Under the pieces are notes generated by a model. That model was not told the origin of the DNA. It worked only from the letters and a program-made list of their open reading frames with translations, and searched no databases. 64,000 nucleotides of DNA. Origin: Chloroflexota bacterium. GTDB lineage: Bacteria > Chloroflexota > UBA6077 > FW602-bin22 > CADDYW01. The DNA lies in assembly GCA_902810745.1 (NCBI GenBank), contig CADDYW010000004.1, positions 1 through 64,000 of the forward strand, given 5' to 3'. Position numbers and translations under genes: made by a program. Positions 35,265 through 43,292 of this stretch are shown here, piece after piece. The stretch's first letter is position 1; each line of letters begins with the position of its first letter.

Positions 35265-36359
35265 GTGAGTCGGGATCGAACGCGTGACCTTGGCATCGTG
35301 ATCGGACGCCTGCCAACCGGCGAGCTCAATGCGATCACCGACGTTCCCGGGGTTCGGGTCGGACACGTTTCGCTGGTAGCCGGGGACGGACCGCTGCGTC
35401 CGGGGATTGGCCCCATCCGAACAGGGGTCACCGCGATCTGGCCACACGCGGGAAATCCATACGCGGAGAAGGTACCAGCCGCGAGCTTCGTGCTCAACGG
35501 CTTTGGCAAGACCATCGGCCTGGCGCAGATCGCCGAGCTTGGCGTGATCGAGACACCTGTTCTCCTGACCAACACACTCAACGTGCCGCTCGTGGCCGAT
35601 GCACTGATCGGGTATCTGATCGAGCGAAACCCTGACCTGGTCACCGTCAATCCGGTTGTCGGCGAATGCAACGACAGCTATCTGAACGACATTCGCGGCC
35701 GTCACGTCCACGCCGAGCACGTGATCGAAGCGCTCGACCGCGCCAGCTCCGGGCCGGTCGCCGAGGGAGCGGTCGGGGCGGGCGTCGGGATGAGCTGCTA
35801 TGGCTTCAAGGGTGGCATCGGCACCGCATCGCGCCGCATCCAGATCGATGGCGCGACGTACCACCTTGGCGTGCTGGTGCTCTCCAACTTTGGAGCGCGT
35901 CCAGAGCTGCGAGTTGACGGGATTCCTGTCGGCCGCGAGCTCTCGACGGATGCAGTGCCGATTCAGCCGCCGGGCTCGATCATGATGATCGTCGGCACAG
36001 ATGCACCGCTCGACGCTCGTCAGCTTGGCCGTATCGCGAGGCGCGCACCATTGGGACTGGCGCGCACCGGGAGCTTTGCCGGCCACGGTAGTGGCGACTT
36101 CGTCGTCGCGTTCAGTAACGGGAACCTCATTCCCCATCGCCCCGCGACGGCGCTCCTGTCCCAGCGCATCCTTGCCGAGGACGGCCCCACGATCAGCGAG
36201 CTCTTCCAGGCAACAGTCGAAGCGACCGAGGAGGCAATTCTCAATTCGCTTTTTCGTGCCGAGACTGTTGTGGGACGCGATGGCAACACGCGCGAAGCTC
36301 TACCGCTCGACCTCGTCGTCGAGATCCTGCGGCGCCACGGCTACGCGTTCAGAACTTGA
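35265..36359 (+). CDS. P1-family (DmpA/S58) aminopeptidase
   Basis: A 364-residue N-terminal-nucleophile hydrolase of the DmpA/BapA type. It begins with the family's ITDVPGVRVGH region; FKGGIGTASR follows. The expected autocleavage site is the Gly-Ser junction before IMMIVGTDAPL, which would make S238 the nucleophile, and ARTGSFAGHGSGDFVVAFS is also characteristic. The GTG at 35265 follows GAGGAGG, so the frame upstream to 35169 was left out. It is divergent from the GMC cassette and its 3' end overlaps PIG-L by 11 bases. Confidence 0.9.
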   Translation: MSRDRTRDLGIVIGRLPTGELNAITDVPGVRVGHVSLVAGDGPLRPGIGPIRTGVTAIWPHAGNPYAEKVPAASFVLNGFGKTIGLAQIAELGVIETPVLLTNTLNVPLVADALIGYLIERNPDLVTVNPVVGECNDSYLNDIRGRHVHAEHVIEALDRASSGPVAEGAVGAGVGMSCYGFKGGIGTASRRIQIDGATYHLGVLVLSNFGARPELRVDGIPVGRELSTDAVPIQPPGSIMMIVGTDAPLDARQLGRIARRAPLGLARTGSFAGHGSGDFVVAFSNGNLIPHRPATALLSQRILAEDGPTISELFQATVEATEEAILNSLFRAETVVGRDGNTREALPLDLVVEILRRHGYAFRT

Positions 36360-37050
36360 TACGTTTGAACGCTTCCGCGTACTCCATGTCGTGATCCTTC
36401 GCGGTAGAACGTAGCCCTTCGCGCACGCGCTCCTCGAGCTTGTCAGCGCGGTCGCCAATCTGGCTCGCGTGACATCGGAGTGCTGCGATCCGTTTGTCGA
36501 CGGTTTCGGTGACGTCTTCCCAGTAATCGGGGGCCTCTGCCCAGAACAGGTAGACCTCTTTTACGCGCCAGGGCTGTCGGTCGCCGACAAGCTGCTCCGG
36601 AAAGATGTACCATTCCCGCGCGGACCACAGGGCGTCGAGGGCGGCCTGACCGGCCGCGCGGTGATCGGGGTGGAGCTGATAGCGTCTCCAGGGGTCGATG
36701 GTCACGACGATCTCGGGTTGAAGATCGCGAATAATCTGCGCCAGTCGACGCCGGAGCTCGAGTGTATTTTCGAGGATGCCATCTGGATAGTTCAGGTAGA
36801 TGACCTCCTTGACGCCGAGAACCGCGGCCGCGGCACGCTGCTCTTCTTCGCGGCGCCCGGCGATCTGCCCCGGCCGAACGGTGGCATCATGGCATCCCTT
36901 GTCGCCGCTTGTCAGCAGGAGGTAGGTGATCTCCCGCCCCGCCATCGCCCACTTGGCAATCGTCGCCGCACAGCCAAACTCCGGGTCGTCCGGATGGGCG
37001 GCGATGACGAGTACTCTGCGAAGGAACTCCGATTGCTGCTGTTCCGACAC
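36349..37050 (-). CDS. PIG-L/LmbE-family deacetylase
   Basis: A 233-residue zinc-dependent de-N-acetylase. The metal motif AAHPDDPEFGCAATIAKWA (HPDD) is near the start and the third ligand is in QLHPDHRAAGQAALDA. Members remove acetyl groups from GlcNAc-type compounds (mycothiol- and bacillithiol-like precursors, lipid-linked sugars); the substrate here is unknown. The GTG at 37050 follows GGGAGGATC; the upstream open frame is not supported. Confidence 0.9.
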   Translation of the reverse strand: MSEQQQSEFLRRVLVIAAHPDDPEFGCAATIAKWAMAGREITYLLLTSGDKGCHDATVRPGQIAGRREEEQRAAAAVLGVKEVIYLNYPDGILENTLELRRRLAQIIRDLQPEIVVTIDPWRRYQLHPDHRAAGQAALDALWSAREWYIFPEQLVGDRQPWRVKEVYLFWAEAPDYWEDVTETVDKRIAALRCHASQIGDRADKLEERVREGLRSTAKDHDMEYAEAFKRIKF

Positions 37051-37500
37051 CGATGATCCTCCCAGGATGACAGTTGAATTCCAGGCTGTGGTGGTGAAAG
37101 AAGGCGGTCGATCCAGGTGGTCGCGAGCGTGAGCCGACGCCGGATATCGCCCGCGAGCCGGCGGCCTCCATCGGGCCATCAACGCGTCAGCGCCCGGACT
37201 GGCGAGCTTCTGCCTCTTGGCGGACTCCCGGACCGAGCGATCCCAGCTCTGTCGAAGGGAAATTCGGCCACGCGAGAGGAAGGCGCCCTCAACCGGCCGG
37301 GTGATCTTCTTTCCACTGGCCAAAGCATACGTCGGACCTTCCTCGGATCGAAATCCCCCGCGCGGACACGTCGTCCTCTGCTCCCGACGATCACCGAACG
37401 CCGACGCGTGCCTCGCGTTGCGCAGATAGACGCGACTGCCGAACGATCTGGTCTCACCAGTCCCTTGTCGACCGCGCGCCGGGCAGGCCAAGCCGCTCGG
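37051..37500. other. 450-base gap, no gene recognised
   Basis: Open frames on both strands here are disordered, Arg/Ser/Pro-rich and lack good ribosome sites. No promoter, tRNA or long inverted repeat stood out. It may hold the PIG-L upstream region or decayed sequence. Confidence 0.4.
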
Positions 37501-38691
37501 TCAGCTTCCCGCGGATCCTCCTTCCAGGGCAAGCAACGCCAGGATCTCCGCTGCTCGGGCCACCTCGCTGAGCTCGACCGATTCGTCCACGGTGTGTGCG
37601 AGATCGATATTTCCCGGCCCGAATACCACGCTTGGAATCCCGACCTGACTCAGCTTGCTGGCATCGGTCCCAAACGGTACGCCGCGCACGGTAGCGGTAC
37701 CGACGATCGCCTCCGTCGCGCGAGCAAGCTGGGTCACGATTCCAGCATCAGGCAACGTTCCCAACGCCGGGTCCAGGACGAAAGGAGGCTCGAGCTCGGC
37801 TGCGAGCCCCGGATGACTCTCGAGAATGTGTGCGAGGACTTCCTCGAGCTCGCGCTGCGCGTCGGAGAGATCCTCTCCTGGAATCGTGCGGCGGTCGATC
37901 TCGACCTCGCAGGCGTCCGGAATGACATTCACCGCTACACCGCCGTGAATCGTGCAGACGCTCATGGACGGCTGCCCGACGAGGGGATGGAAACGTTCGG
38001 CCAAGCGCGGTCCTAGCTCCTGACGCAGCGCCGCGAGGAGATCAACCATCGCGTCGATGGCGTTGACGCCGAGCTCGGCTTTCGAGCTATGCGCGGATCG
38101 TCCACGGGTCCGCAGGCGCCAGCGGATACAGCCCTTGTGGGCGATAGCAATGGAGAGGCCGGTTGGTTCTCCGACGACGGCCGCTTCCGCCGAAAGGCCG
38201 TCCGCAGCCAGGTGATGCACGCCTCGCGCCTGGTGCTCTTCATCCACCGTCGCCGCCAGAACGACAGTCCGTGGTGGCTGCAGCCCGCGCCGAACGAGAA
38301 TTTGCAGGGCGAGCAGCATAGAGGTCAGCGTGCCTTTGACGTCGCACGCTCCCCGACCGTACAGTCGCCCGCCAATCACCCGTGGCTCGAATGGATCCGG
38401 CTGCCCCTGCCAGCCGGGCACCGTATCCATGTGACACTCGAAGAGGAGGCGCCGATCGCGGCTGGCACCAGGTAGCGTGAGGAGAACGTTGGCGCGTCCG
38501 GGAAGGACGGGCTGGTGCTCGACCACGAGACCACGGGAGCGTCCCCAGTCGGCAATGTACTGACCGATTCGCGCTTCGCCGTACGGAGGATCCAACGTCT
38601 GATGATGGAGAGGGTTGACACTCGGGATCGCGACGAGGTCTCCCAGGAGCCTGGCCACGTCAGCGTCCGGGACAGTATCCCTCAGATCCAT
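37501..38691 (-). CDS. M20-family metallopeptidase (ArgE/DapE type)
   Basis: A 396-residue zinc amidohydrolase. FECHMDTVPGWQGQPDPFEP carries the first metal His/Asp, GRLYGRGACDVKGTLTSMLLAL follows, DEEHQARG holds the catalytic/metal Glu pair, and the lid domain (HGGVAVNVIPDACEVEIDRR) is in the middle. Close members deacylate N-acyl amino acids (ArgE) or succinyl-diaminopimelate (DapE). The natural start is MDLRDTVPDADVARLLGDLV at 38691; the frame runs upstream to 38805 without support. Confidence 0.9.
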   Translation of the reverse strand: MDLRDTVPDADVARLLGDLVAIPSVNPLHHQTLDPPYGEARIGQYIADWGRSRGLVVEHQPVLPGRANVLLTLPGASRDRRLLFECHMDTVPGWQGQPDPFEPRVIGGRLYGRGACDVKGTLTSMLLALQILVRRGLQPPRTVVLAATVDEEHQARGVHHLAADGLSAEAAVVGEPTGLSIAIAHKGCIRWRLRTRGRSAHSSKAELGVNAIDAMVDLLAALRQELGPRLAERFHPLVGQPSMSVCTIHGGVAVNVIPDACEVEIDRRTIPGEDLSDAQRELEEVLAHILESHPGLAAELEPPFVLDPALGTLPDAGIVTQLARATEAIVGTATVRGVPFGTDASKLSQVGIPSVVFGPGNIDLAHTVDESVELSEVARAAEILALLALEGGSAGS

Positions 38692-39045
38692 CGTCTTCGG
38701 CGCCAACTTCAACTCCTGCAGCCACGATCCAGCGCTGTCGATCCCTTCGGGGTCAGTTGCAGCATCCGTGAGCTCCGAGGACGGACCCGAGGCTGTGATT
38801 CGCACGCTATCACGACCACGTCCGCGGTGTCAAGCCGTCGACCGGACCACCTTGCGGACCGTCAGCCGTGGTTGCGGCCAGTGGGAGCGGGTGGTAGAAT
38901 CTGCCTTGCCAGACAGGCCAGCATGCGGCGTCAGGGTGATATCGTCCGGATCTCCGGGCGGCCGGCCCAGGGATAGTATTGCCTCGTCTCCTGCCTGGCT
39001 GAAAGGCATTTTGGGTGACTGACGAGTTCGGGTGTGGGAGAGCGC
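38692..39045. other. 354-base gap between divergent M20 and thioesterase genes
   Basis: No gene with a good start was found. The segment must hold the promoters of both divergent neighbours, but neither has a clear -35/-10 pair. Confidence 0.35.
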
Positions 39046-39483
39046 GTGCCTGACGATCAGACTCTCGTTGATCTTAGCGGAAGTGCCTACCGGAACTGCT
39101 TTGGGTGTGGGAGCGAGAACCCCATAGGTCTGCGCCTGAAGTTCCGCCGCGAGGATGGCGGGGCCCGAGCCGAGTTCACCCCTCGGCCGGAGCACCAGGG
39201 TTGGGACGGTGTGCTGCACGGGGGAATCGTCCTCACCCTGCTCGACGAGACACTTGCGTACGCAGCGATGTTCGCCGTGGGGCCCGCGGTGACCGCGGAG
39301 ATCCAGGCGCGGCTACGACGACCGGCGCCACTGGACGAGACGTACCGTCTATTCGGAAACGTCACGCGAGCGCGCCTGGGGCTTATCCAGGCTCACGCGA
39401 CAATCACGGACACGGCGGGAAACCTGATCGCCGAGGCCGATGCGAAGTTCATGGCGATGGGCCAGGGAAGGGTGCGAGAATGA
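39046..39483 (+). CDS. PaaI-type hotdog thioesterase
   Basis: A 145-residue hotdog-fold protein. NCFGCGSENPIGLRLKF near the start and HQGWDGVLHGGIVLTLLDETLAYAA (the HGG...D active-site loop) identify a PaaI/YbgC-like acyl-CoA thioesterase. The GTG at 39046 is preceded by GGGAG; a GTG at 39034 is possible. Substrate unknown. Confidence 0.87.
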   Translation: MPDDQTLVDLSGSAYRNCFGCGSENPIGLRLKFRREDGGARAEFTPRPEHQGWDGVLHGGIVLTLLDETLAYAAMFAVGPAVTAEIQARLRRPAPLDETYRLFGNVTRARLGLIQAHATITDTAGNLIAEADAKFMAMGQGRVRE

Positions 39484-39636
39484 CTCGAGGGCACTCAGGC
39501 CAGGGGGAAAGCCAAGCCCGCGGCGTGATGTCGTGCCCCGGCGCACCACGACGCCTGGGTTGAGGGTGCCAGGCCCGTTGGCTGCCAGCGCGAACGCTTC
39601 CCGAACGAGGGAGGGGCTCTCCGGCTCCTGAACCCG

Positions 39637-39645
39637 TGGTATAAT
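39637..39645 (+). promoter_or_regulatory. Extended -10 promoter immediately before smpB
   Basis: TGGTATAAT at 39637-39645 is a perfect extended -10. Only 5 bases separate it from the GTG of smpB, so transcription should begin at or within a base of the start codon, giving a leaderless mRNA. Confidence 0.65.
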
Positions 39646-39650
39646 GAGTT

Positions 39651-40106
39651 GTGGACAAGTCCGAGTTCAAAGTCATTGCCCAGAATCGAAGAGCGCGTCA
39701 CGAGTACTTCATTCTCGAGACATTCGAGGCAGGGCTGGCGCTTACCGGTCCAGAGATCAAATCGATCCGAGCCGGGAAGGTCAGTCTGCAGGAAGGGTTT
39801 GCGCGCATCGAGGGTGGGCAGGCCTGGCTCGAGGACGTCTACATTGCACCTTACCAATTCGGTGGATGGCTGAATCCGCCAAGCAAGCGCAGACGAAAGC
39901 TACTACTCCATCGGAGCGAGATCCGGGAGCTGCAGTCGAAGACGCGAGAGAAAGGTCTGACGCTCGTCCCACTTCGCCTTTACCTGAAAAACGGGCGGGC
40001 GAAGGTCGAGCTTGGCCTGGCACGCGGCAAGCATGCTTATGACAAGCGCCAGGCCATCGCCGAGCGCGAGGCCACTCGCGAGATCGAGCGCGCGCTGCGC
40101 GTCTGA
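39651..40106 (+). CDS. smpB: SsrA-binding protein SmpB
   Basis: A 151-residue RNA-binding protein that delivers tmRNA to stalled ribosomes. NRRARHEYFILETFEAGLALTGPEIKSIR is typical of the N-terminal barrel, GLTLVPLRLYLKNGRAKVELGLARGKHAYDKR of the C-terminal half, and the helical tail ends EIERALRV. No Shine-Dalgarno precedes the GTG; the -10 box 5 bases upstream suggests a leaderless message. ssrA follows 245 bases later. Confidence 0.96.
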   Translation: MDKSEFKVIAQNRRARHEYFILETFEAGLALTGPEIKSIRAGKVSLQEGFARIEGGQAWLEDVYIAPYQFGGWLNPPSKRRRKLLLHRSEIRELQSKTREKGLTLVPLRLYLKNGRAKVELGLARGKHAYDKRQAIAEREATREIERALRV

Positions 40107-40351
40107 TCGCGCGGGATGGAATGCGTTTGGACCGGCGTCGTAGTGGCTGTATCCCGGGGTCGCGCCAGGACGAGCAGGCTGGCTCGATGCCCGGAGCTGC
40201 GTCGCCGTCGAGTGCGAGGGCCGGCAAGATCATTGCACGTCCCTCGACCACAAGAGCGCGCTGCTCACCGTACACTTCGAGGCCAGGGGAGCGGTTGGGG
40301 ATTGCCTTTCGGAGAGGCTGCTCCCAGACGTCTCTTCTGCGCTGACACTAT

Positions 40352-40706
40352 GGGGATGATTGGTTTCGACGGCGGAGGAAAGTTAGCGATAGCAAGCCGA
40401 GGTGCCGGTAGGGTCACTCGTAAAACAACCGGCAAGCCAGTAACTGGCAACCAAGAACTAGCACTCGCGGCCTAATCTGGCCGTGACGTCTGCCTCGACC
40501 TCTCCCTGACGGGTTGAGAGCAGGCGCCGAAATGTCAGGGCGCTCTCGCGGGGGCGCGGGCGAACCGCGAGCTAAGACCAGCCCGATGGTCTACGCCAAC
40601 CGCGTCAGCGAGATTGGCGTGGATGAAGATCAAGCGCTGACTAAGCTTGTAGCCGATCGCTAGCTCATTTCGTCGGACCCGGGTTCGACTCCCGGCATCT
40701 CCACCA
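40352..40706 (+). ncRNA. ssrA: Transfer-messenger RNA (tmRNA)
   Basis: A one-piece tmRNA of 355 bases. The 5' end GGGGATG pairs with CATCTCC before the discriminator A and encoded CCA (40704-40706), and the 3' part has the T-loop GGGTTCGACTCCC. The tag frame ends GNQELALAA followed by TAA (40473-40475); the resume codon is probably near 40425, giving a tag of about 16 residues (TTGKPVTGNQELALAA). The ALAA end is the usual protease signal. Several stem pairs follow the tag, as in pseudoknot-bearing tmRNAs. Confidence 0.95.
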
Positions 40707-40840
40707 TTAGAGCGACTAGAGCGACACACGCGACGGTCCGGCCGCGTCGGAGGTGGCCGATCACCTGGACCGGCCCGAACGGGTAGGGATACGCAGCAGG
40801 ACCTACCCTGATCCGGTCGTACCGTTCCGTTCGCTACACA

Positions 40841-40869
40841 AGGACGCCCAGCCGAGGCGTCCTTTTTTT
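40841..40869 (+). terminator. Intrinsic terminator after ssrA
   Basis: AGGACGCC (40841-40848) pairs with GGCGTCCT (40856-40863) and is followed by seven T. It lies 135 bases after the tmRNA 3' end, so a long 3' trailer would be trimmed. Confidence 0.85.
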
Positions 40870-41290
40870 ATGTCCTGTTCAGTGGCCTCCAGGCTGCCCG
40901 GAGCGTTGACGCGGATCGACCGGCCATTAGGGCACCCGGCAGTATGGATAAGCCGGCAGCTCAGCCGTTCTGCCCAATGCTGGTAAACGCGGAAGGCCGC
41001 CGGGGCGGCTGGAACCCCGACGGCCTTGGGGGAAGTAAGCTATCTCCGGTCCTGGACGGTCGCCTTTGACCGAGCGGATCGTCTTCGATCACGCTGGACC
41101 GCTGACGTCAGCTATCTTGCCACGCTAATCCTTAACGAGGAATGAACTCTGCGCCTGATTGCATGAACAAGTCATGCAGATTCCAGGTGGGGACCAGAAA
41201 TCGGGCCCGATCAGGACGCGCCTGGCACTTTCTCCGCGGCGAGGTCGTGCACCCCGAGGCCAATCCGGAGACTGCCTGCAGACTGGCCTA

Positions 41291-41467
41291 TCAGCGCGCT
41301 GGACCACGAGACGAAACCGAACGCCCGCGGCGTCGCCGCCGCCGTCGGCAGCGGCGGAATGGCGCAAACGAGTCACCATCGAAGTCTTCGTCGAAGATGC
41401 CGGCGATCTCGTCCCAGGGGCTCATGCGACGCACCACCACGCACGGAGTCAGGTTTCGTCCGATCAT
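41291..41467 (-). CDS. Possible small protein (58 aa), unknown
   Basis: A 58-residue frame beginning MIGRNLTPCVVVRRMSPWDE, with an acidic stretch (IFDEDFDGDSF) and then a run of arginines (RRCRRRRRRRGR). AAGGGGG stands 8 bases before the ATG and third positions are GC-rich. The start faintly recalls small heat-shock-type N-termini (PW-EI--IFDEDF), so it might be a truncated Hsp20, but that is speculative. Confidence 0.3.
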   Translation of the reverse strand: MIGRNLTPCVVVRRMSPWDEIAGIFDEDFDGDSFAPFRRCRRRRRRRGRSVSSRGPAR

Positions 41468-41540
41468 CGTTATACCCCCTTATCGGAAGGTTCGGCTCAG
41501 CACTCATTGGTGTGTCAAGCAGAAATTGATGGGTGGACGC

Positions 41541-41579
41541 ATTTGGGAAAATTGGCCCTGCGGGCCAATTTTCCCAAAT
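41541..41579. repeat. Perfect 18-bp inverted repeat
   Basis: ATTTGGGAAAATTGGCCC (41541-41558) is perfectly complementary to 41562-41579 around the loop TGC. It is richer in A+T than its surroundings. It lacks a T run on either side, so it is not a typical terminator; it may be a protein-binding palindrome or relic of a small mobile repeat. Confidence 0.75.
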
Positions 41580-41693
41580 TGCTACCCCTCATATTTCCGT
41601 TGGCGGGGCACTCACCGTGCCTGGTCCGAAAAAGCGGCAGGGCGCCCCTGGGGGCAAAGAGAGCCGAATTCAGGTTGAATGCGTGACTGATGT

Positions 41694-41716
41694 CGCGAAA
41701 GATCTTACCTTTCGCG
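41694..41716 (-). terminator. Hairpin after the threonine-synthase-like gene
   Basis: CGCGAAAG (41694-41701) pairs with CTTTCGCG (41709-41716). It lies just downstream of the minus-strand stop at 41733. No T run, so it is a weak terminator or a 3'-end-protecting stem. Confidence 0.4.
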
Positions 41717-41732
41717 CCGTTCAGGCGCAACT

Positions 41733-42968
41733 TTAGGGCTGCGTGTCGATGACACGACGACAGCCGTCGACGTCGTCCGGATCCAGGACCGGGCGTGAGA
41801 CAGATGTTGTAGCCGGATTGAGTAAACCCGAACCGGTCAGGAAGAGCACGATCTCGGCGTCCGGATCGACCGATCCGGAGCGAATGAGCTGGTCGAGACC
41901 GGCTACGGTCGCGGCGGCCTCGGTTGACACGAAGAGTCCCTCGTCGCGGCTCATCCGCTTCATCGCCTCCACGATCTCGTCGTCCGATACGGCGATCGCG
42001 GTCCCGCCGCTATCCCGAATGGCCCGCAAGATCAGGTAATCTCCAATGGCAGAAGGAACGCGCAGCCCTCCGGCGATCGTCCGGGCCTCGGCCCAGGGCT
42101 CGGCATAGGTCTGCCCATTCTGGAACGCGCGCACGATCGGCGCGCACCCGGTCGACTGAACGCTGACCATGCGGGGTCGGCGGTCGTCGATCCACCCCAG
42201 CTCCTGCATTTCGCTGAACGCCTTCCACATTCCGACAATGCCCGTCCCGCCGCCGGTCGGATAGACGATCACGTCTGGAAGTCGCCACCCGAGCTGCTCG
42301 GCGAGCTCGTAGCCCATCGTCTTCTTTCCCTCGACGCGGTACGGCTCGCGAAGCGTGGAAACGTCGAACCAGCCGCGCCCTGGGCCCTCGCGACGCACGA
42401 TTCGTCCACAGTCGCTGATCAGGCCGCGCACCAGAAAGAGATGTGCTCCGTATGACAGGCATAGTTCCTGGTTCGTGGCTGGCGCGTCCTCGGGCATGAA
42501 GACGTAGGCCTCCAGCCCAGCGCGGGCAGCGTACGCGCTCATAGCGCACGCCGCGTTTCCGGCTGATGGAGTCGCGAGGCTCCGCGCGCCGAGCTCCTTT
42601 GCTCGCGAGACTGCAACGGCCATTCCCCGCGCCTTGAAGCTCCCGGTGGGATTCAGCCCTTCGTCCTTGACCATCAGACGTCGGCAGCCCAGTGCCCGTC
42701 CGAGTCGATTGGCGCTGAGCAGCGGTGTCCATCCCTCTCCCAGCGTCACGACGTTGGATGGATCGCGAACCGGGAGAAGCTCGGGATAGCGCCAGAGCGA
42801 TGTCGGGCGCCCCGGTTCATCCTTCAGGCGCGTTTGCTCTCGGGCTCGTGCGAGATCGTACCGTGCCAGCAACACCTTGCCACAGGCGGGACACACTGTC
42901 CGTAGTTCATCCGCGCTGTAGGTCTGGCCGCACGCCGAGCACTCGAGGTGGCTAAGATAGCTGCCCAT
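41733..42968 (-). CDS. thrC: Threonine synthase-like PLP enzyme
   Basis: A 411-residue type II PLP enzyme. A zinc-ribbon-like start (ECSACGQTYSADELRTVCPACGKVL) precedes the catalytic domain; the PLP lysine is in NPTGSFKARGMAVAVSRAKE, and TPSAGNAACAMSAYAARAG and a phosphate-binding YPTGGGTGIVGMWKAF follow. This layout matches threonine synthases that use O-phosphohomoserine, though cysteate-synthase-like or other relatives are not excluded. The ATG at 42968 has AGGAG 9 bases upstream; the extension to 43040 is not supported. Confidence 0.88.
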   Translation of the reverse strand: MGSYLSHLECSACGQTYSADELRTVCPACGKVLLARYDLARAREQTRLKDEPGRPTSLWRYPELLPVRDPSNVVTLGEGWTPLLSANRLGRALGCRRLMVKDEGLNPTGSFKARGMAVAVSRAKELGARSLATPSAGNAACAMSAYAARAGLEAYVFMPEDAPATNQELCLSYGAHLFLVRGLISDCGRIVRREGPGRGWFDVSTLREPYRVEGKKTMGYELAEQLGWRLPDVIVYPTGGGTGIVGMWKAFSEMQELGWIDDRRPRMVSVQSTGCAPIVRAFQNGQTYAEPWAEARTIAGGLRVPSAIGDYLILRAIRDSGGTAIAVSDDEIVEAMKRMSRDEGLFVSTEAAATVAGLDQLIRSGSVDPDAEIVLFLTGSGLLNPATTSVSRPVLDPDDVDGCRRVIDTQP

Positions 42969-42990
42969 TGTCGCACACTCCTGCGCTTCC

Positions 42991-43020
42991 TTGACAAGGC
43001 CCGTCAGATCCCGGTATTCT
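42991..43020 (+). promoter_or_regulatory. Promoter of the bS22-type gene
   Basis: A perfect TTGACA (42991-42996), an 18-base spacer and TATTCT (43015-43020). It lies just upstream of the 31-residue gene and partly inside the divergent leader of the threonine-synthase-like gene. Confidence 0.72.
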
Positions 43021-43052
43021 GTCTTCGAAAACATCCCCACGGAGATAACGAT

Positions 43053-43148
43053 TTGAGCTCAGTCGTCAAGAAGCGGCGAAAGAAGATGAACAAGCACAAG
43101 CACCGCAAACGGCTTCGCCGCGAACGCTGGCAACGCCGTCACGGGTAG
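43053..43148 (+). CDS. bS22/AURKAIP1-COX24-type ribosomal micro-protein
   Basis: A 31-residue basic peptide that begins MSSVVKKRRKKMNKHKHRKR and ends with RERWQRRHG. The (S)SVxKKRRKxMxKxKHRKxxRxxR pattern is that of the AURKAIP1/COX24 domain and of bS22, a small-subunit protein found on mycobacterial ribosomes. The TTG start has GGAG 8 bases upstream and a good promoter of its own. A high-level constitutive ribosomal component is the likely role. It is too short for ordinary gene callers. Confidence 0.85.
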   Translation: MSSVVKKRRKKMNKHKHRKRLRRERWQRRHG

Positions 43149-43183
43149 TCCCGAGCCGAACAGCAACGACGATGTGAATATCA

Positions 43184-43219
43184 CTGGGAAGCCGCGAGTC
43201 GATCTTCGTGGCTTCCCAG
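43184..43219 (+). terminator. Hairpin after the bS22-type gene
   Basis: CTGGGAAGCC (43184-43193) pairs with GGCTTCCCAG (43210-43219). No T run follows. It separates this gene from the convergent FAH-family gene. Confidence 0.5.
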
Positions 43220-43292
43220 CGCTTCACAGAGGGCATCGCTACGCGGTGCGAGCCACCCGGCAGGCACGATCGTTTTCCGCATTCGTCATCGC

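Larger units (their letters stand above)
40870..41732. other. 860-base sparse region
   Basis: Between ssrA and the threonine-synthase-like gene only weak candidates were found: a GC-rich hairpin at 40992-41027 (AAGGCCG..CGGCCTT with a GGGG/CCCC core), a 58-residue minus-strand frame, a perfect 18-bp inverted repeat at 41541-41579 and a hairpin at 41694-41716. The longer plus-strand frames here (up to 178 codons) are disordered and read through the palindrome. Confidence 0.5.

Noticed and set aside
37179-37532. 117-codon minus-strand frame between PIG-L and M20 genes
   Set aside because: Arg/Pro-rich low-complexity translation and overlap with the M20 end; no start signal.
40116-40475. 119-codon frame ending in ...TGNQELALAA
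   Set aside because: Its C-terminus is the tmRNA tag frame; the upstream part runs across the tmRNA 5' region and is not a protein gene.
41142-41686. Two plus-strand frames of 178 and 175 codons
   Set aside because: They are disordered, overlap each other and run through a perfect palindrome; no ribosome sites.
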